A stretch of DNA of 8,523 bases from Candidatus Omnitrophota bacterium (GTDB lineage: Bacteria > Omnitrophota > Gorgyraeia > 2-02-FULL-51-18). Numbering within the stretch: the first letter of the stretch is position 1; each line of letters starts with the position of its first letter. Shown piece after piece: positions 1-6,688 of this stretch. The stretch is from NCBI GenBank assembly GCA_016196505.1, contig JACPXO010000111.1:1-8523 (forward strand), written 5' to 3'. Under the pieces are notes generated by a model. It ran no database searches, was not told the origin of the DNA, and was given only the letters and a program-made list of their open reading frames with translations. A program made the translations under genes and the position numbers.

Positions 1-1200
1 CTCATGAGCGTTACTCAGCTGCAAGTCGCCGCGGACCTCACGGACGGGGTATCCACCGTGATCAATGTCGTGAACCAGAGAGACTGGAACGCCAATGACT
101 TTGTCACTGGCGCCACGACAACGGCCACCACGACCGCCACAGCTGCGAGTGAGTTTGATCTCGTTCTCGACCTGGCCTATGTGAAGTTGAAGGAGGTTTT
201 TTACGCTCCTCTGACTTTAACCCTGGGTCGTCAGGACCTGCTCTTTGGCCGTGGGTTTATCATCGGTTGGAACCCCCAGGATTCTCAAGGGATAATCCAG
301 GCCGATGAATTTACGGCGGTTCAGTCCTTTGACGCCGTTCGCGGCACCCTGGACTTTAGTCCATGGACCGTGGACGTGGTCTATTCCAAGATCGATGAAA
401 ACTCTCACAACGCGGAGGACGATTCTGATCTGTGGATATTCAACGCGAATTATAAGTTCGCGGAGTACAACGCCGTCGCCGAAGGGTACTACGTGATCCA
501 GCTGGATAAGGCGGCCTTGAGCGGCGCAACCGGCACAGCGAACAATGACACCTACACGGCGGGTGGTCGCATTCAATTCGACCCCATTTCCCAGATGACT
601 TTGGGAGGGGAGTTGGCGTTGCAGTTCGGTAATTACCGTGCGGTGGCTACTTCTGCTGAAAGAGACAGAGAAGCGTGGGCAATGGATCTCTTTGTCGACT
701 ACCGCTTCAAAGATAACCCCTGGAATGCCGCTGTAAACCTCGAATACGTTTACCTCAGCGGAGAATCAGACCTAAGCTCGACTTCTGCGCAGAGTTATGG
801 CGCTTGGAACGCCCCTTTCAGAGGGCCGACCTATGGGCGTGTCCATGAGTATCTCGAAGGGTATTATCTGACAGCTCAAACCAATGACCAGGCACCGACG
901 CAGAACATGCAGCACGTCTGCTTCACGGGGAGCATTGTGCCGATGACGGATCTGAGTCTGACGGGAGCGTTCTACCACATCTGGACGGCTGAGGATGCGC
1001 ATAGCACGATCACCGACCCAAACACTCCGGCGCTTTCCGATCATATCGGAAACGAACTGGATCTGACATTGACGTACTCCTATACGGAAGACGTCAGTTT
1101 CAAGCTGATGGCGGATTGGTTTTTCCCCGGCGATCTTTATAGTTCGCCAAATGACTCCACAGCCAGTCAGGTGATATCGCAGGTTAGCGTAGTATTCTAA
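1..1200 (+). CDS. Alginate-export-like outer-membrane beta-barrel protein (5' partial)
   Basis: This looks like an outer-membrane beta-barrel of the alginate export (AlgE-like) family, probably a channel for an anionic or carbohydrate solute; the substrate is unknown. The frame is open to the first base, and the ATG at base 4 has no room for a signal peptide, so the true start lies upstream. Seen directly: alternating amphipathic strands rich in Tyr, Trp and Phe; a GRQDLLFGRGFIIG motif about 75-88 residues after that ATG, a hallmark I associate with this family; an SFDAVRGTLDF strand after it; and a C-terminal WFFPGDLY stretch. The protein ends in aromatic-rich VSVVF with a terminal Phe, as expected of a BAM-recognised barrel signal. 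A low-complexity Thr/Ala stretch near residues 37-48 is probably an extracellular loop. A strong terminator 27 bases past the stop ends the transcript. Barrel assignment is solid; alginate transport itself is not shown. Confidence 0.8.
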   Translation, partial: LMSVTQLQVAADLTDGVSTVINVVNQRDWNANDFVTGATTTATTTATAASEFDLVLDLAYVKLKEVFYAPLTLTLGRQDLLFGRGFIIGWNPQDSQGIIQADEFTAVQSFDAVRGTLDFSPWTVDVVYSKIDENSHNAEDDSDLWIFNANYKFAEYNAVAEGYYVIQLDKAALSGATGTANNDTYTAGGRIQFDPISQMTLGGELALQFGNYRAVATSAERDREAWAMDLFVDYRFKDNPWNAAVNLEYVYLSGESDLSSTSAQSYGAWNAPFRGPTYGRVHEYLEGYYLTAQTNDQAPTQNMQHVCFTGSIVPMTDLSLTGAFYHIWTAEDAHSTITDPNTPALSDHIGNELDLTLTYSYTEDVSFKLMADWFFPGDLYSSPNDSTASQVISQVSVVF

Positions 1201-1226
1201 AGCATAGATCGTAGTTCTTGTTTATC

Positions 1227-1267
1227 GCCCCCATAGAGTTTAAAAGCTCTATGGGGGCTTCTTATTT
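1227..1267 (+). terminator. Rho-independent terminator after the barrel gene
   Basis: A perfect 12-bp stem pairs 1227-1238 (GCCCCCATAGAG) with 1247-1258 (CTCTATGGGGGC). It can extend by a G-U and a T-A pair to a TAAA loop. A T-rich tail, TTCTTATTT, follows at 1259-1267. There is no T-run on the opposite side, so it should act on the + strand only and insulate the pilin operon from the barrel gene. Confidence 0.9.
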
Positions 1268-1287
1268 AAGCCATAATAGAGTATACT
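1259..1287 (+). promoter_or_regulatory. Possible sigma70-type promoter of the minor-pilin operon
   Basis: A -10-like TATACT lies at 1282-1287 (five of six consensus bases). A weak -35-like TTCTTA lies at 1259-1264 with a 17-base spacer, overlapping the terminator tail. Transcription would start near 1294, about 35 bases before the first pilin gene. I saw no sigma54 -24/-12 pair (TGGC...TGC) in this gap, although major pilin genes often use one. The -35 is poor, so this is tentative. Confidence 0.35.
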
Positions 1288-1314
1288 TTTATGAAGGACT
1301 GTTGGGTTATGTTC

Positions 1315-1322
1315 AAAGGCGG
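1315..1322 (+). promoter_or_regulatory. Ribosome binding site of the PilV-like gene
   Basis: AAAGGCGG ends six bases before the ATG at 1329. It supports that start over the out-of-frame ATGs at 1291 and 1309. Confidence 0.65.
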
Positions 1323-1328
1323 TAAATT

Positions 1329-1739
1329 ATGCTTAAGCTATTGAAAAGCAAAGGGTTAACTCTTGTTGAAGTCCTGGGGTCGGTATTGCTGTTTATGATC
1401 GCTACTTTAGGGCTTTTTAGCGTTTATGTCCAAAGCGGCACCGTATCTAAAAGGGCGGAGTATGCTTACAACGCCTATCACTTGGCCAAAAACCACGTGG
1501 AACGGCTAAAAACGGTCAGTTTTGAGGAGCTTCAGACGGCGGGGGAGACGGACACCGCCTTGGATAAAGACGGACACCCGAATATCAACGGTGAATTTGT
1601 GCGTTCCACGGCCGTCGTGCCCAATTACGCAGGGTATTCTTCGTTGACCCAGGTCGCCGTGTCGGTTAGTTACCGGTTTAAAGGGGTCTTAAGCGGATCG
1701 CCCATGCAGATCGTCACGGTGATATTCAATGGCGGTTAG
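1329..1739 (+). CDS. PilV-like type IV minor prepilin
   Basis: A 136-residue minor pilin or pseudopilin, expected to be inserted in the inner membrane, cleaved and N-methylated by prepilin peptidase, and built into a type IV pilus or pseudopilus. Seen directly: a short basic leader (MLKLLKSKG), predicted cleavage after Gly9, mature start LTLVEV with the conserved Glu at mature position 5, then a hydrophobic helix to about residue 36. The section KRAEYAYNAYHLAKNHVERL (41-60) continues the helix and matches the PilV/GspI pattern of alanine- and arginine-rich helix before a small beta-strand head. The C-terminal strands VAVSVSYRF and QIVTVIF form the rest of the head. There are no cysteines. It opens a three-gene operon, and its stop lies 4 bases before the preferred start of the next gene. 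The PilV versus PilE or GspI label is by position and style only. Confidence 0.85.
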   Translation: MLKLLKSKGLTLVEVLGSVLLFMIATLGLFSVYVQSGTVSKRAEYAYNAYHLAKNHVERLKTVSFEELQTAGETDTALDKDGHPNINGEFVRSTAVVPNYAGYSSLTQVAVSVSYRFKGVLSGSPMQIVTVIFNGG

Positions 1740-1743
1740 CCCC

Positions 1744-3807
1744 ATGCGAAAGAGACAAGCGGAGGGTCAACGGGGTTTTTCACTGGTTGAGGCCGTGATG
1801 TCGCTGGCCCTCGGGGCCGCATTTTTAGCGGCCGTCTATGGGAGCTGGTTTTTTTGCACCAAGGTCTGGAACCAGGAAAGTCTCCGCAGTAAACTCCGTG
1901 CCGACGTCGAGTTTTCCATAGAAAAAATAAAAGAGGAACTCCGGCTTTCCGACGGCAATGGCTTGGTATTTTACCCGCAGAACGCCTCGACTTACACGGC
2001 GATCAGCTTGCCAAGAGCGACGCCGGATGCGAGCGGTTTTTTGAGTTTTTCCGGGGGAAACGTGGCTTGGGATAAAACCATGATCTACCACATTTATCAA
2101 AATGGTTCACAAAAAGAACTCAGGAAGACGGTTTTTGATTCCTTCAATCCAAGCATTCCAAGCCGACAGGCTCAACTCGATAGCGTGGTCGCCAACGGGT
2201 CCGGTGCCGGTTTATCCGAAAGTTCCTTCACGCGGACCCTTTTTTCCTCGGAGGATGTCTCTTTGACGATCACGCCTCAAGCGGCCACCTTTGACGGGTA
2301 CAGCACCTCGACGACCCGAAGCGCCAATACCTCTTTTGGGAGCAAAAAACTAACGGCCGGAAACCACCAGGTGCGGTTTGAGGTCACCGGGAAAAACACC
2401 GCTTCAAGCGGTTATCAGATGGGGCTGGACGAATTGTCGCTGACTCCCAGCGGCGGTTTGCAGGAAGTCGAGATCCTGTCGGTTGCGGCCAGTTCCGGTC
2501 AGGCAAAGATTAACCAGGATATGACGCCCTATGGCGGAGTATGGGGCGGGAACCAGCAGGTGAATTACCAATCGTCAGGCCTAGGGCAGTTCATCACCTT
2601 GGATACCTATTACGATCAATGGCTTGAGTCAAATTTTTCAAATATGACCTATACTAACACCCAGACCACGGGTCTTGACCCGCATCTTGAGATCTCAAGC
2701 CGTGAAAATCAGGGTCTCTCGCCGGCATGGCAAGCGGATTCTCAGACTCAAGCGGTATTGCCTGGGGATCTTGGGGTCAGCGATAAAAGTTACCGTTCGG
2801 TGATCTTTGGAGGTGTCGTGACCAAGTCCGCCAAAATGATACGGCTGAGATTTGACGCGGCATCGAACCAGTTTTTAACGATCCAATCCGCGTATTTCGG
2901 CGTCCGGCAGGGGACAGAGGCCTCAGGGAGCGGTACCAGCGAATTCGCGTCCATCCCGATCCAGCTTTTTTTTGACAACGCGCCGGTACCGCAGGGAAGC
3001 CCGGACCCGGTAGGCGCCGTCAATCCGGGCTCCGTGACCAGTGGGGTCATACCGGCCGGGCATCATGTTTGGACGAACTGGTTTGAATACGCCCTGGATA
3101 CGTCGGTACCGCTTCCGGATTTTCTTGTCAGTCTCTATGCGCCTAGCGGGGCGGGATCCGTTCGTACGCTCAACCCCATACCTTCGCCGCCGGTGCCTGT
3201 CCACGCTTATAGCGTAGAGGGCAATCAACCCATTTCTTTTGACTGGTCGACGCTTCCCGATTATCAAAGCCATGCTTATCTTTTCTCGGTGGCTGAACTG
3301 GCCGGCTGGGACGGCGCCGGCAGCGCGACCTCTCAAATTTATGACACCCAATTAGTTTCCACGGCGTACAGCCAGGTCACCTGGAGTTCTGTTTTGCCGT
3401 CCGGTTCCTCGGCTTTTCTTAAGGTAAGATCCTCGGCGAATGCCAATATGTCCGGCGCCACCGCTTGGAGCGCGTTGCCGGCTTACTTGTCGTCACCGGC
3501 GTCTCTTTCTGGGCTGTCCAATTTAAGGTATGCGCAATTCCAGGTCACGCTGAACGCGGCGCCGCCTTACACGTCGACTCCTCAAGTGGACAACGTGAAG
3601 ATCACCTGGCCGGGCGCCACCGGTCTTGTCACGATCGGCGGGTATTTCACACGCCGTCCTGATTATGGGATTTTTAAGGTGAAAGTGGATGGGGAAGACA
3701 TCGTGAAGGCCCTCGAGATAAAATTGAATATCGCCAAAACATACCAAGGAAAAACTTACTCTTTTTCCTTGAATTCGGAAGGGAAGACCCGGAATACGGG
3801 AAAATAG
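1744..3807 (+). CDS. Giant PilW-like minor prepilin with a large beta-rich insertion
   Basis: A 687-residue prepilin, two to three times the usual PilW/GspJ length. The chosen ATG (1744) has GGCGG eight bases upstream and follows the previous stop by 4 bases. An in-frame ATG at 1729 would add five residues and overlap that gene by 11 bases. Seen from 1744: leader MRKRQAEGQRG, cleavage after Gly11, mature FSLVEA with Glu16 at +5, hydrophobic helix to about 38, then helix and first pilin strands including IYHIYQNGSQKELRKTVF (114-131), typical of PilW. The C-terminal VKALEIKLNIAKTYQGKTYS (654-673) and the SEGKTRN near the end resemble the closing PilW strands. Between lie roughly 500 residues rich in Ser, Gly and Thr: a sugar-binding-like beta-sandwich candidate (about 169-237, with AGNHQVRFEVTG and GYQMGLDELSLTP), further beta regions, a fibronectin-III-like stretch (about 491-570), and RYAQFQVTLNAAPP (595-608). 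Likely a surface or tip-exposed pilin; ligand unknown. Confidence 0.8.
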   Translation: MRKRQAEGQRGFSLVEAVMSLALGAAFLAAVYGSWFFCTKVWNQESLRSKLRADVEFSIEKIKEELRLSDGNGLVFYPQNASTYTAISLPRATPDASGFLSFSGGNVAWDKTMIYHIYQNGSQKELRKTVFDSFNPSIPSRQAQLDSVVANGSGAGLSESSFTRTLFSSEDVSLTITPQAATFDGYSTSTTRSANTSFGSKKLTAGNHQVRFEVTGKNTASSGYQMGLDELSLTPSGGLQEVEILSVAASSGQAKINQDMTPYGGVWGGNQQVNYQSSGLGQFITLDTYYDQWLESNFSNMTYTNTQTTGLDPHLEISSRENQGLSPAWQADSQTQAVLPGDLGVSDKSYRSVIFGGVVTKSAKMIRLRFDAASNQFLTIQSAYFGVRQGTEASGSGTSEFASIPIQLFFDNAPVPQGSPDPVGAVNPGSVTSGVIPAGHHVWTNWFEYALDTSVPLPDFLVSLYAPSGAGSVRTLNPIPSPPVPVHAYSVEGNQPISFDWSTLPDYQSHAYLFSVAELAGWDGAGSATSQIYDTQLVSTAYSQVTWSSVLPSGSSAFLKVRSSANANMSGATAWSALPAYLSSPASLSGLSNLRYAQFQVTLNAAPPYTSTPQVDNVKITWPGATGLVTIGGYFTRRPDYGIFKVKVDGEDIVKALEIKLNIAKTYQGKTYSFSLNSEGKTRNTGK

Positions 3808-3810
3808 CGT

Positions 3811-3817
3811 GGGGGAG
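3811..3817 (+). promoter_or_regulatory. Ribosome binding site that decides the PilX-like start
   Basis: GGGGGAG ends six bases before the ATG at 3824. The upstream in-frame GTG at 3809 and ATG at 3818 are respectively before and immediately after this site, so they are less likely starts. Confidence 0.6.
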
Positions 3818-3823
3818 ATGGGG

Positions 3824-4942
3824 ATGACAAACAGAGGAACTATCCTGATTCCAACGATGGTAGTGATGCTGATCATGATCTTTCTTGCGGGTTTCATTTT
3901 TCAGATCACTTCTCAGGATCTTTTTATGATCGAGCGTCTTAAAAAATCGGCTCAGGCCCAGCACCTGGCGGAAGCGGGGTTAAACCATGCCCTGGGGGTG
4001 CTTCAGGCCAATTTCAACGACAAAGATAACAGCTCAAAGTTTCCCTTGATCTCTTTGGGACCGGGCACTTTCGACGCGACCGTCACCACGCAAGCCGGGA
4101 CCAACCGCGTGCTTATTTCGTCAGTGGGCATCGTCGGAGGCGTTCAGCGCCGGGTATCCGCCGAGGTCCTGGGACCGACCACTTCGGCCTTGGTCTATAT
4201 TTTGGCGGGCGGGTCCGCCATCGATCTGCGCCTCACGGCGTCGTCTACGGCGGACATCACGGGGGACGTTTATGCTTTGAGTAATATTGATTTAAAAGCA
4301 ACGGCTTCGGGGGCGTCCATCAATATTCATAACGCGGGGAACGTGTATGCCGGGGGGAGTATCAGCTCGGCGGGCAACGTGTCGACGGGTATTTTAAACC
4401 CCAACTGGTCGAGTGTGGTCGGCTTTCCAGTGATGGATTTTAGTTATTATAAAAATATAGCCATGGCCAACGGCCTTTATTATTCAACGAATAAAACATT
4501 CGACTCCGGAAACCCATTGCCGGAAAATCCCACCGGCGGCGTGATCTACGTGGATGGCACTATCACCGTTTCGGCCGCGCAAAGCACGCGGGCCTGCCTT
4601 ATTGCGGCCAACAATATCGAGATCACCCAAGGAACTACCACGATCGACCAGTATGGCAATTTTCCGGCGATGATGACCCAGACCGGCAATATCACGATAC
4701 GGAGCACCGGCGCCGCCGCTCAGGGGAAGCTTGTGGCAACCGGGCTGGTCTATTCAGGGAATAATTTCTCGATCAGCGGTAACCACAATTCGGCCGGCGT
4801 GACCGGGTCGATCATTTCCAGAGCCACCTTGGTCGAATCCGGCACTCAGGCGTCTCTGACCATGGCTTATCAGGTCCAAAACCCGCCCGGAATGATCTCC
4901 AGCGGCGCCCAGCCCATGGAGGTGCTTAGTTACAATACTTGA
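3824..4942 (+). CDS. PilX-like prepilin with repetitive beta-solenoid-like passenger
   Basis: A 372-residue PilX-type minor pilin. The N-terminus MTNRG followed by TILIPTMVVMLIMIF is a short basic leader and hydrophobic helix. Predicted cleavage after Gly5 leaves Pro, not Glu, at mature position 5. The next helix (SAQAQHLAEAGLNHAL, about 42-57) is the classic PilX signature. The rest (about 140-350) is repetitive and beta-rich: GDVYALSNIDL (147), GNVYAGGSISS (172), GVIYVDGTITVS (239), CLIAANNIEIT (258), GNITIRS (288), GLVYSGNNFSIS (307) and GSIIS (328). This pattern suggests a right-handed beta-solenoid or bactofilin-like stack, as in the C-terminal domains of some PilX-like proteins. Start 3824 is preferred for its ribosome binding site; an in-frame GTG at 3809 would leave one base after the previous stop. 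Last gene of the pilin operon. A priming or tip role like GspK/PilX is inferred. Confidence 0.8.
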   Translation: MTNRGTILIPTMVVMLIMIFLAGFIFQITSQDLFMIERLKKSAQAQHLAEAGLNHALGVLQANFNDKDNSSKFPLISLGPGTFDATVTTQAGTNRVLISSVGIVGGVQRRVSAEVLGPTTSALVYILAGGSAIDLRLTASSTADITGDVYALSNIDLKATASGASINIHNAGNVYAGGSISSAGNVSTGILNPNWSSVVGFPVMDFSYYKNIAMANGLYYSTNKTFDSGNPLPENPTGGVIYVDGTITVSAAQSTRACLIAANNIEITQGTTTIDQYGNFPAMMTQTGNITIRSTGAAAQGKLVATGLVYSGNNFSISGNHNSAGVTGSIISRATLVESGTQASLTMAYQVQNPPGMISSGAQPMEVLSYNT

Positions 4943-5009
4943 CGCTTGTCCCCTCTAGAATACCTTACATAACATACATTATAGGACATTGAAAGGGGAT
5001 AAAAAAGGG
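4943..5009. other. Short convergent intergenic gap without a clear terminator
   Basis: The pilin operon and the minus-strand operon end facing each other here, 67 bases apart. I found only a weak 6-bp pairing (TCCCCT at 4949-4954 with AGGGGA at 4994-4999, 39-base loop). An A6 run at 5001-5006 reads as T6 on the minus strand just after the dehydrogenase stop, but no good stem precedes it. Termination may be Rho-dependent or by readthrough. Confidence 0.5.
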
Positions 5010-5945
5010 CTAGCGGGAAAGCTTTCTTAGGAGGTTTTCGACGGCTTCCTGTTCCATAGCGCACCAGGATTCTTCCGTAAATGAGGCCACGTGAGGAGTC
5101 ACGATGACATTGGGCATGCGGGACAGAATGCCTTGGTAAGGTTCTTTTTCAAAGACGTCTAGCGCAGCTCCTCCCAACCGGTGTGTCCGTAAGGCCCAGA
5201 TCAGGGCGTCGTGATCCAGGAGCCCTCCCCTGGCGGTATTGATCAAGAATGCGCCTCGTTTCATGAGGCCGATGCGCTTATGATCCATGAAATGCCTGGT
5301 TGCCGGCGTGTAAGGCAGATGCAGGGTCACTATATCGGCATCTGTGAGGAGTTTTCTTAGCGCCACTCGTTTCAGCCCATGGCGTCGCAAAAACGCCTGG
5401 TCAGGGGCCTTTTCGAATACCAAGACCTTTAACCCAAAGGGAGCTATTAACTCGGTTAACCGGCGGCCGATACGGCCCAAGCCCACGATACCCAGCGTTT
5501 TGCCGGCTAATAATTTCCCGGGGCTCGGTTCCCAACGATGCCCGGCCATGGCTTCTTTATGGATGGGGAATTGACGTAAAAGACCCAATATCATGCCTAG
5601 CGTCATTTCGGCGACGGGCTCCACGACCGGTCCCGGGGTGGTGAGTATGGTAACTTTTTTGCGCCGCGCCGCCGAGAGGTCAATTTGGTCCAGGCCGACT
5701 CCGATACGGGAAATGACTTTGAGCCGTGGGCAACGAGCGAGCACTGAGGCGTTCCATGATTCGACCCCGGCGATCACTCCCACAGCGTCATGGCACATCG
5801 CGATTGTTTCGGAGTCACGGAGAGCTCGTGGGAGGGTGTTTAGCCGGATCTTGAATCCAGATCGTCTAAGCCGTTTCAGCGCCTCTCCCCCCACGCTCCC
5901 GAACCCGGGCACGGTGACCGCGAGACACGGTTTTAGAAAGGTCAC
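5010..5945 (-). CDS. D-2-hydroxyacid dehydrogenase (phosphoglycerate-dehydrogenase-like, no ACT domain)
   Basis: An NAD(P)-dependent cytosolic oxidoreductase interconverting a 2-ketoacid and a D-2-hydroxyacid. Seen in 311 residues: an N-terminal substrate-domain half with SRIGVGLDQIDL (79-90); a Rossmann domain with GLGRIG (155-160) and an acidic residue, Glu178, at the end of the next strand (VLVFE), which favours NAD; catalytic Arg239 in NTARGG; Glu268 in DVFEKEP; and the acid-base His285 in VTPHVAS. All three catalytic residues are intact. Length matches the compact family (glyoxylate/hydroxypyruvate reductase, short SerA) and there is no C-terminal regulatory ACT domain. It starts with GTG at 5945 inside a 4-base GTGA overlap with the preceding SDR gene, with no strong ribosome binding site of its own, so translational coupling is likely. 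It is last in the operon. Substrate is unknown: phosphoglycerate, hydroxypyruvate or a sugar-derived ketoacid are all possible. Confidence 0.9.
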   Translation of the reverse strand: MTFLKPCLAVTVPGFGSVGGEALKRLRRSGFKIRLNTLPRALRDSETIAMCHDAVGVIAGVESWNASVLARCPRLKVISRIGVGLDQIDLSAARRKKVTILTTPGPVVEPVAEMTLGMILGLLRQFPIHKEAMAGHRWEPSPGKLLAGKTLGIVGLGRIGRRLTELIAPFGLKVLVFEKAPDQAFLRRHGLKRVALRKLLTDADIVTLHLPYTPATRHFMDHKRIGLMKRGAFLINTARGGLLDHDALIWALRTHRLGGAALDVFEKEPYQGILSRMPNVIVTPHVASFTEESWCAMEQEAVENLLRKLSR

Positions 5946-6688
5946 CGGGCTGTCCAGCCGCCGTCGACGATAAAGGCGGCGCCGGTGATATAGGCGGCTT
6001 GCGGAGCGCAGAGATAAGCGACCAACCCTGAGAGTTCTTCGGGTTCGCCCATACGTCTCATGGGGATAGACTTTAAAAAATCCTGATGGGCAGCGTCTCG
6101 GAGCAGTTGTTCGTTCATCGGTGTTTTGAATACGCCGGGACAGATCGCATTCACGGTGACTCCCTGGGTGACGACCTCAAGAGCCAGGGTTTTGGTGAGT
6201 TGAAGCAGGCCTCCTTTGCTGGCGGAGTAAGCCGCTCTGCGTTCCCATGTGACAAAGCTGAAGATGCTGGCAATATTGACGATACGTCCGAAGCGCTGTT
6301 TCAGCATTCCCGGGAGCACCGCTTTTGACAAGAGAAACGGTCCTGTCAAATTAGTTTCCATGACGGCCCGCCAATCGTCGGAAGACAGATCCACGGCGGA
6401 TTTTCGTATATTGATCCCCGCGCAATTGACGAGGATGTCGACGCGTCCAAATTTTTTTTCTATCCCGCTGACAAGTTTGGCGATGTCCGATTCGTTCGTC
6501 ACGTCACACGACCAGGCCAGAGCCCGTTTGCCGATCTTTTTGGCGACGGCGTCCAAGGCGTCCGCGCGGCGCCCGACCAATACGGTGGTAACACCCTGTT
6601 CAGCGAGCGTTTTGGCGATGGGAGCGCCTAACCCCCCGGTCGCGCCGGTGATAATGCCCACTTTTCCATCCAGGTCAAGATTTAGCAA
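5942..6688 (-). CDS. Short-chain dehydrogenase/reductase, gluconate-5-dehydrogenase-like
   Basis: A classical SDR of 248 residues, probably oxidising or reducing a hydroxyl/keto group on a sugar or sugar acid. Seen: TGATGGLG cofactor loop (14-21); a GRR at 39-41 after the second strand, the basic pair usual in NADP-preferring members; NCAG (88-91); Asn113; catalytic Ser141, Tyr154 and Lys158 (YSASK) with normal spacing; CPGVFKTPM after the sixth strand; and the closing ITGAAFIVDGGWTAR typical of the tetrameric family. The start is TTG at 6688. A GGGGGA ribosome binding site (6694-6699) lies five bases upstream and no in-frame ATG precedes the Rossmann strand. The first 7 bases overlap the end of the upstream SDR gene. 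FabG-like ketoreductase is the main alternative, but the context favours sugar chemistry. Confidence 0.88.
   Translation of the reverse strand: MLNLDLDGKVGIITGATGGLGAPIAKTLAEQGVTTVLVGRRADALDAVAKKIGKRALAWSCDVTNESDIAKLVSGIEKKFGRVDILVNCAGINIRKSAVDLSSDDWRAVMETNLTGPFLLSKAVLPGMLKQRFGRIVNIASIFSFVTWERRAAYSASKGGLLQLTKTLALEVVTQGVTVNAICPGVFKTPMNEQLLRDAAHQDFLKSIPMRRMGEPEELSGLVAYLCAPQAAYITGAAFIVDGGWTAR

Noticed and set aside
4..6. ATG as the start of the barrel protein
   Set aside because: There is no signal peptide or upstream room for a ribosome binding site, and the sequence begins mid-strand in barrel-like repeats.
1291..1344. A 17-codon ORF (MKDCWVM...) overlapping the start of the PilV-like gene, possible leader peptide
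   Set aside because: It has no ribosome binding site and begins at or before the predicted transcription start. It has no attenuator-like structure or codon bias.
2923..3351. Long minus-strand open frame within the PilW-like gene
   Set aside because: It is a shadow of the coding strand, rich in Arg from antisense codons, with no recognisable motif or ribosome binding site.
4978..4983. TATAAT on the minus strand in the convergent gap
   Set aside because: No -35 element is present at the right distance (the position is an A/T run), and transcription from it would only run antisense into the PilX-like gene.
5017..5026. GAAAGCTTTC palindrome near the end of the dehydrogenase gene as part of a terminator
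   Set aside because: It lies within the coding sequence, has no loop, and is explained by codons of the final residues.
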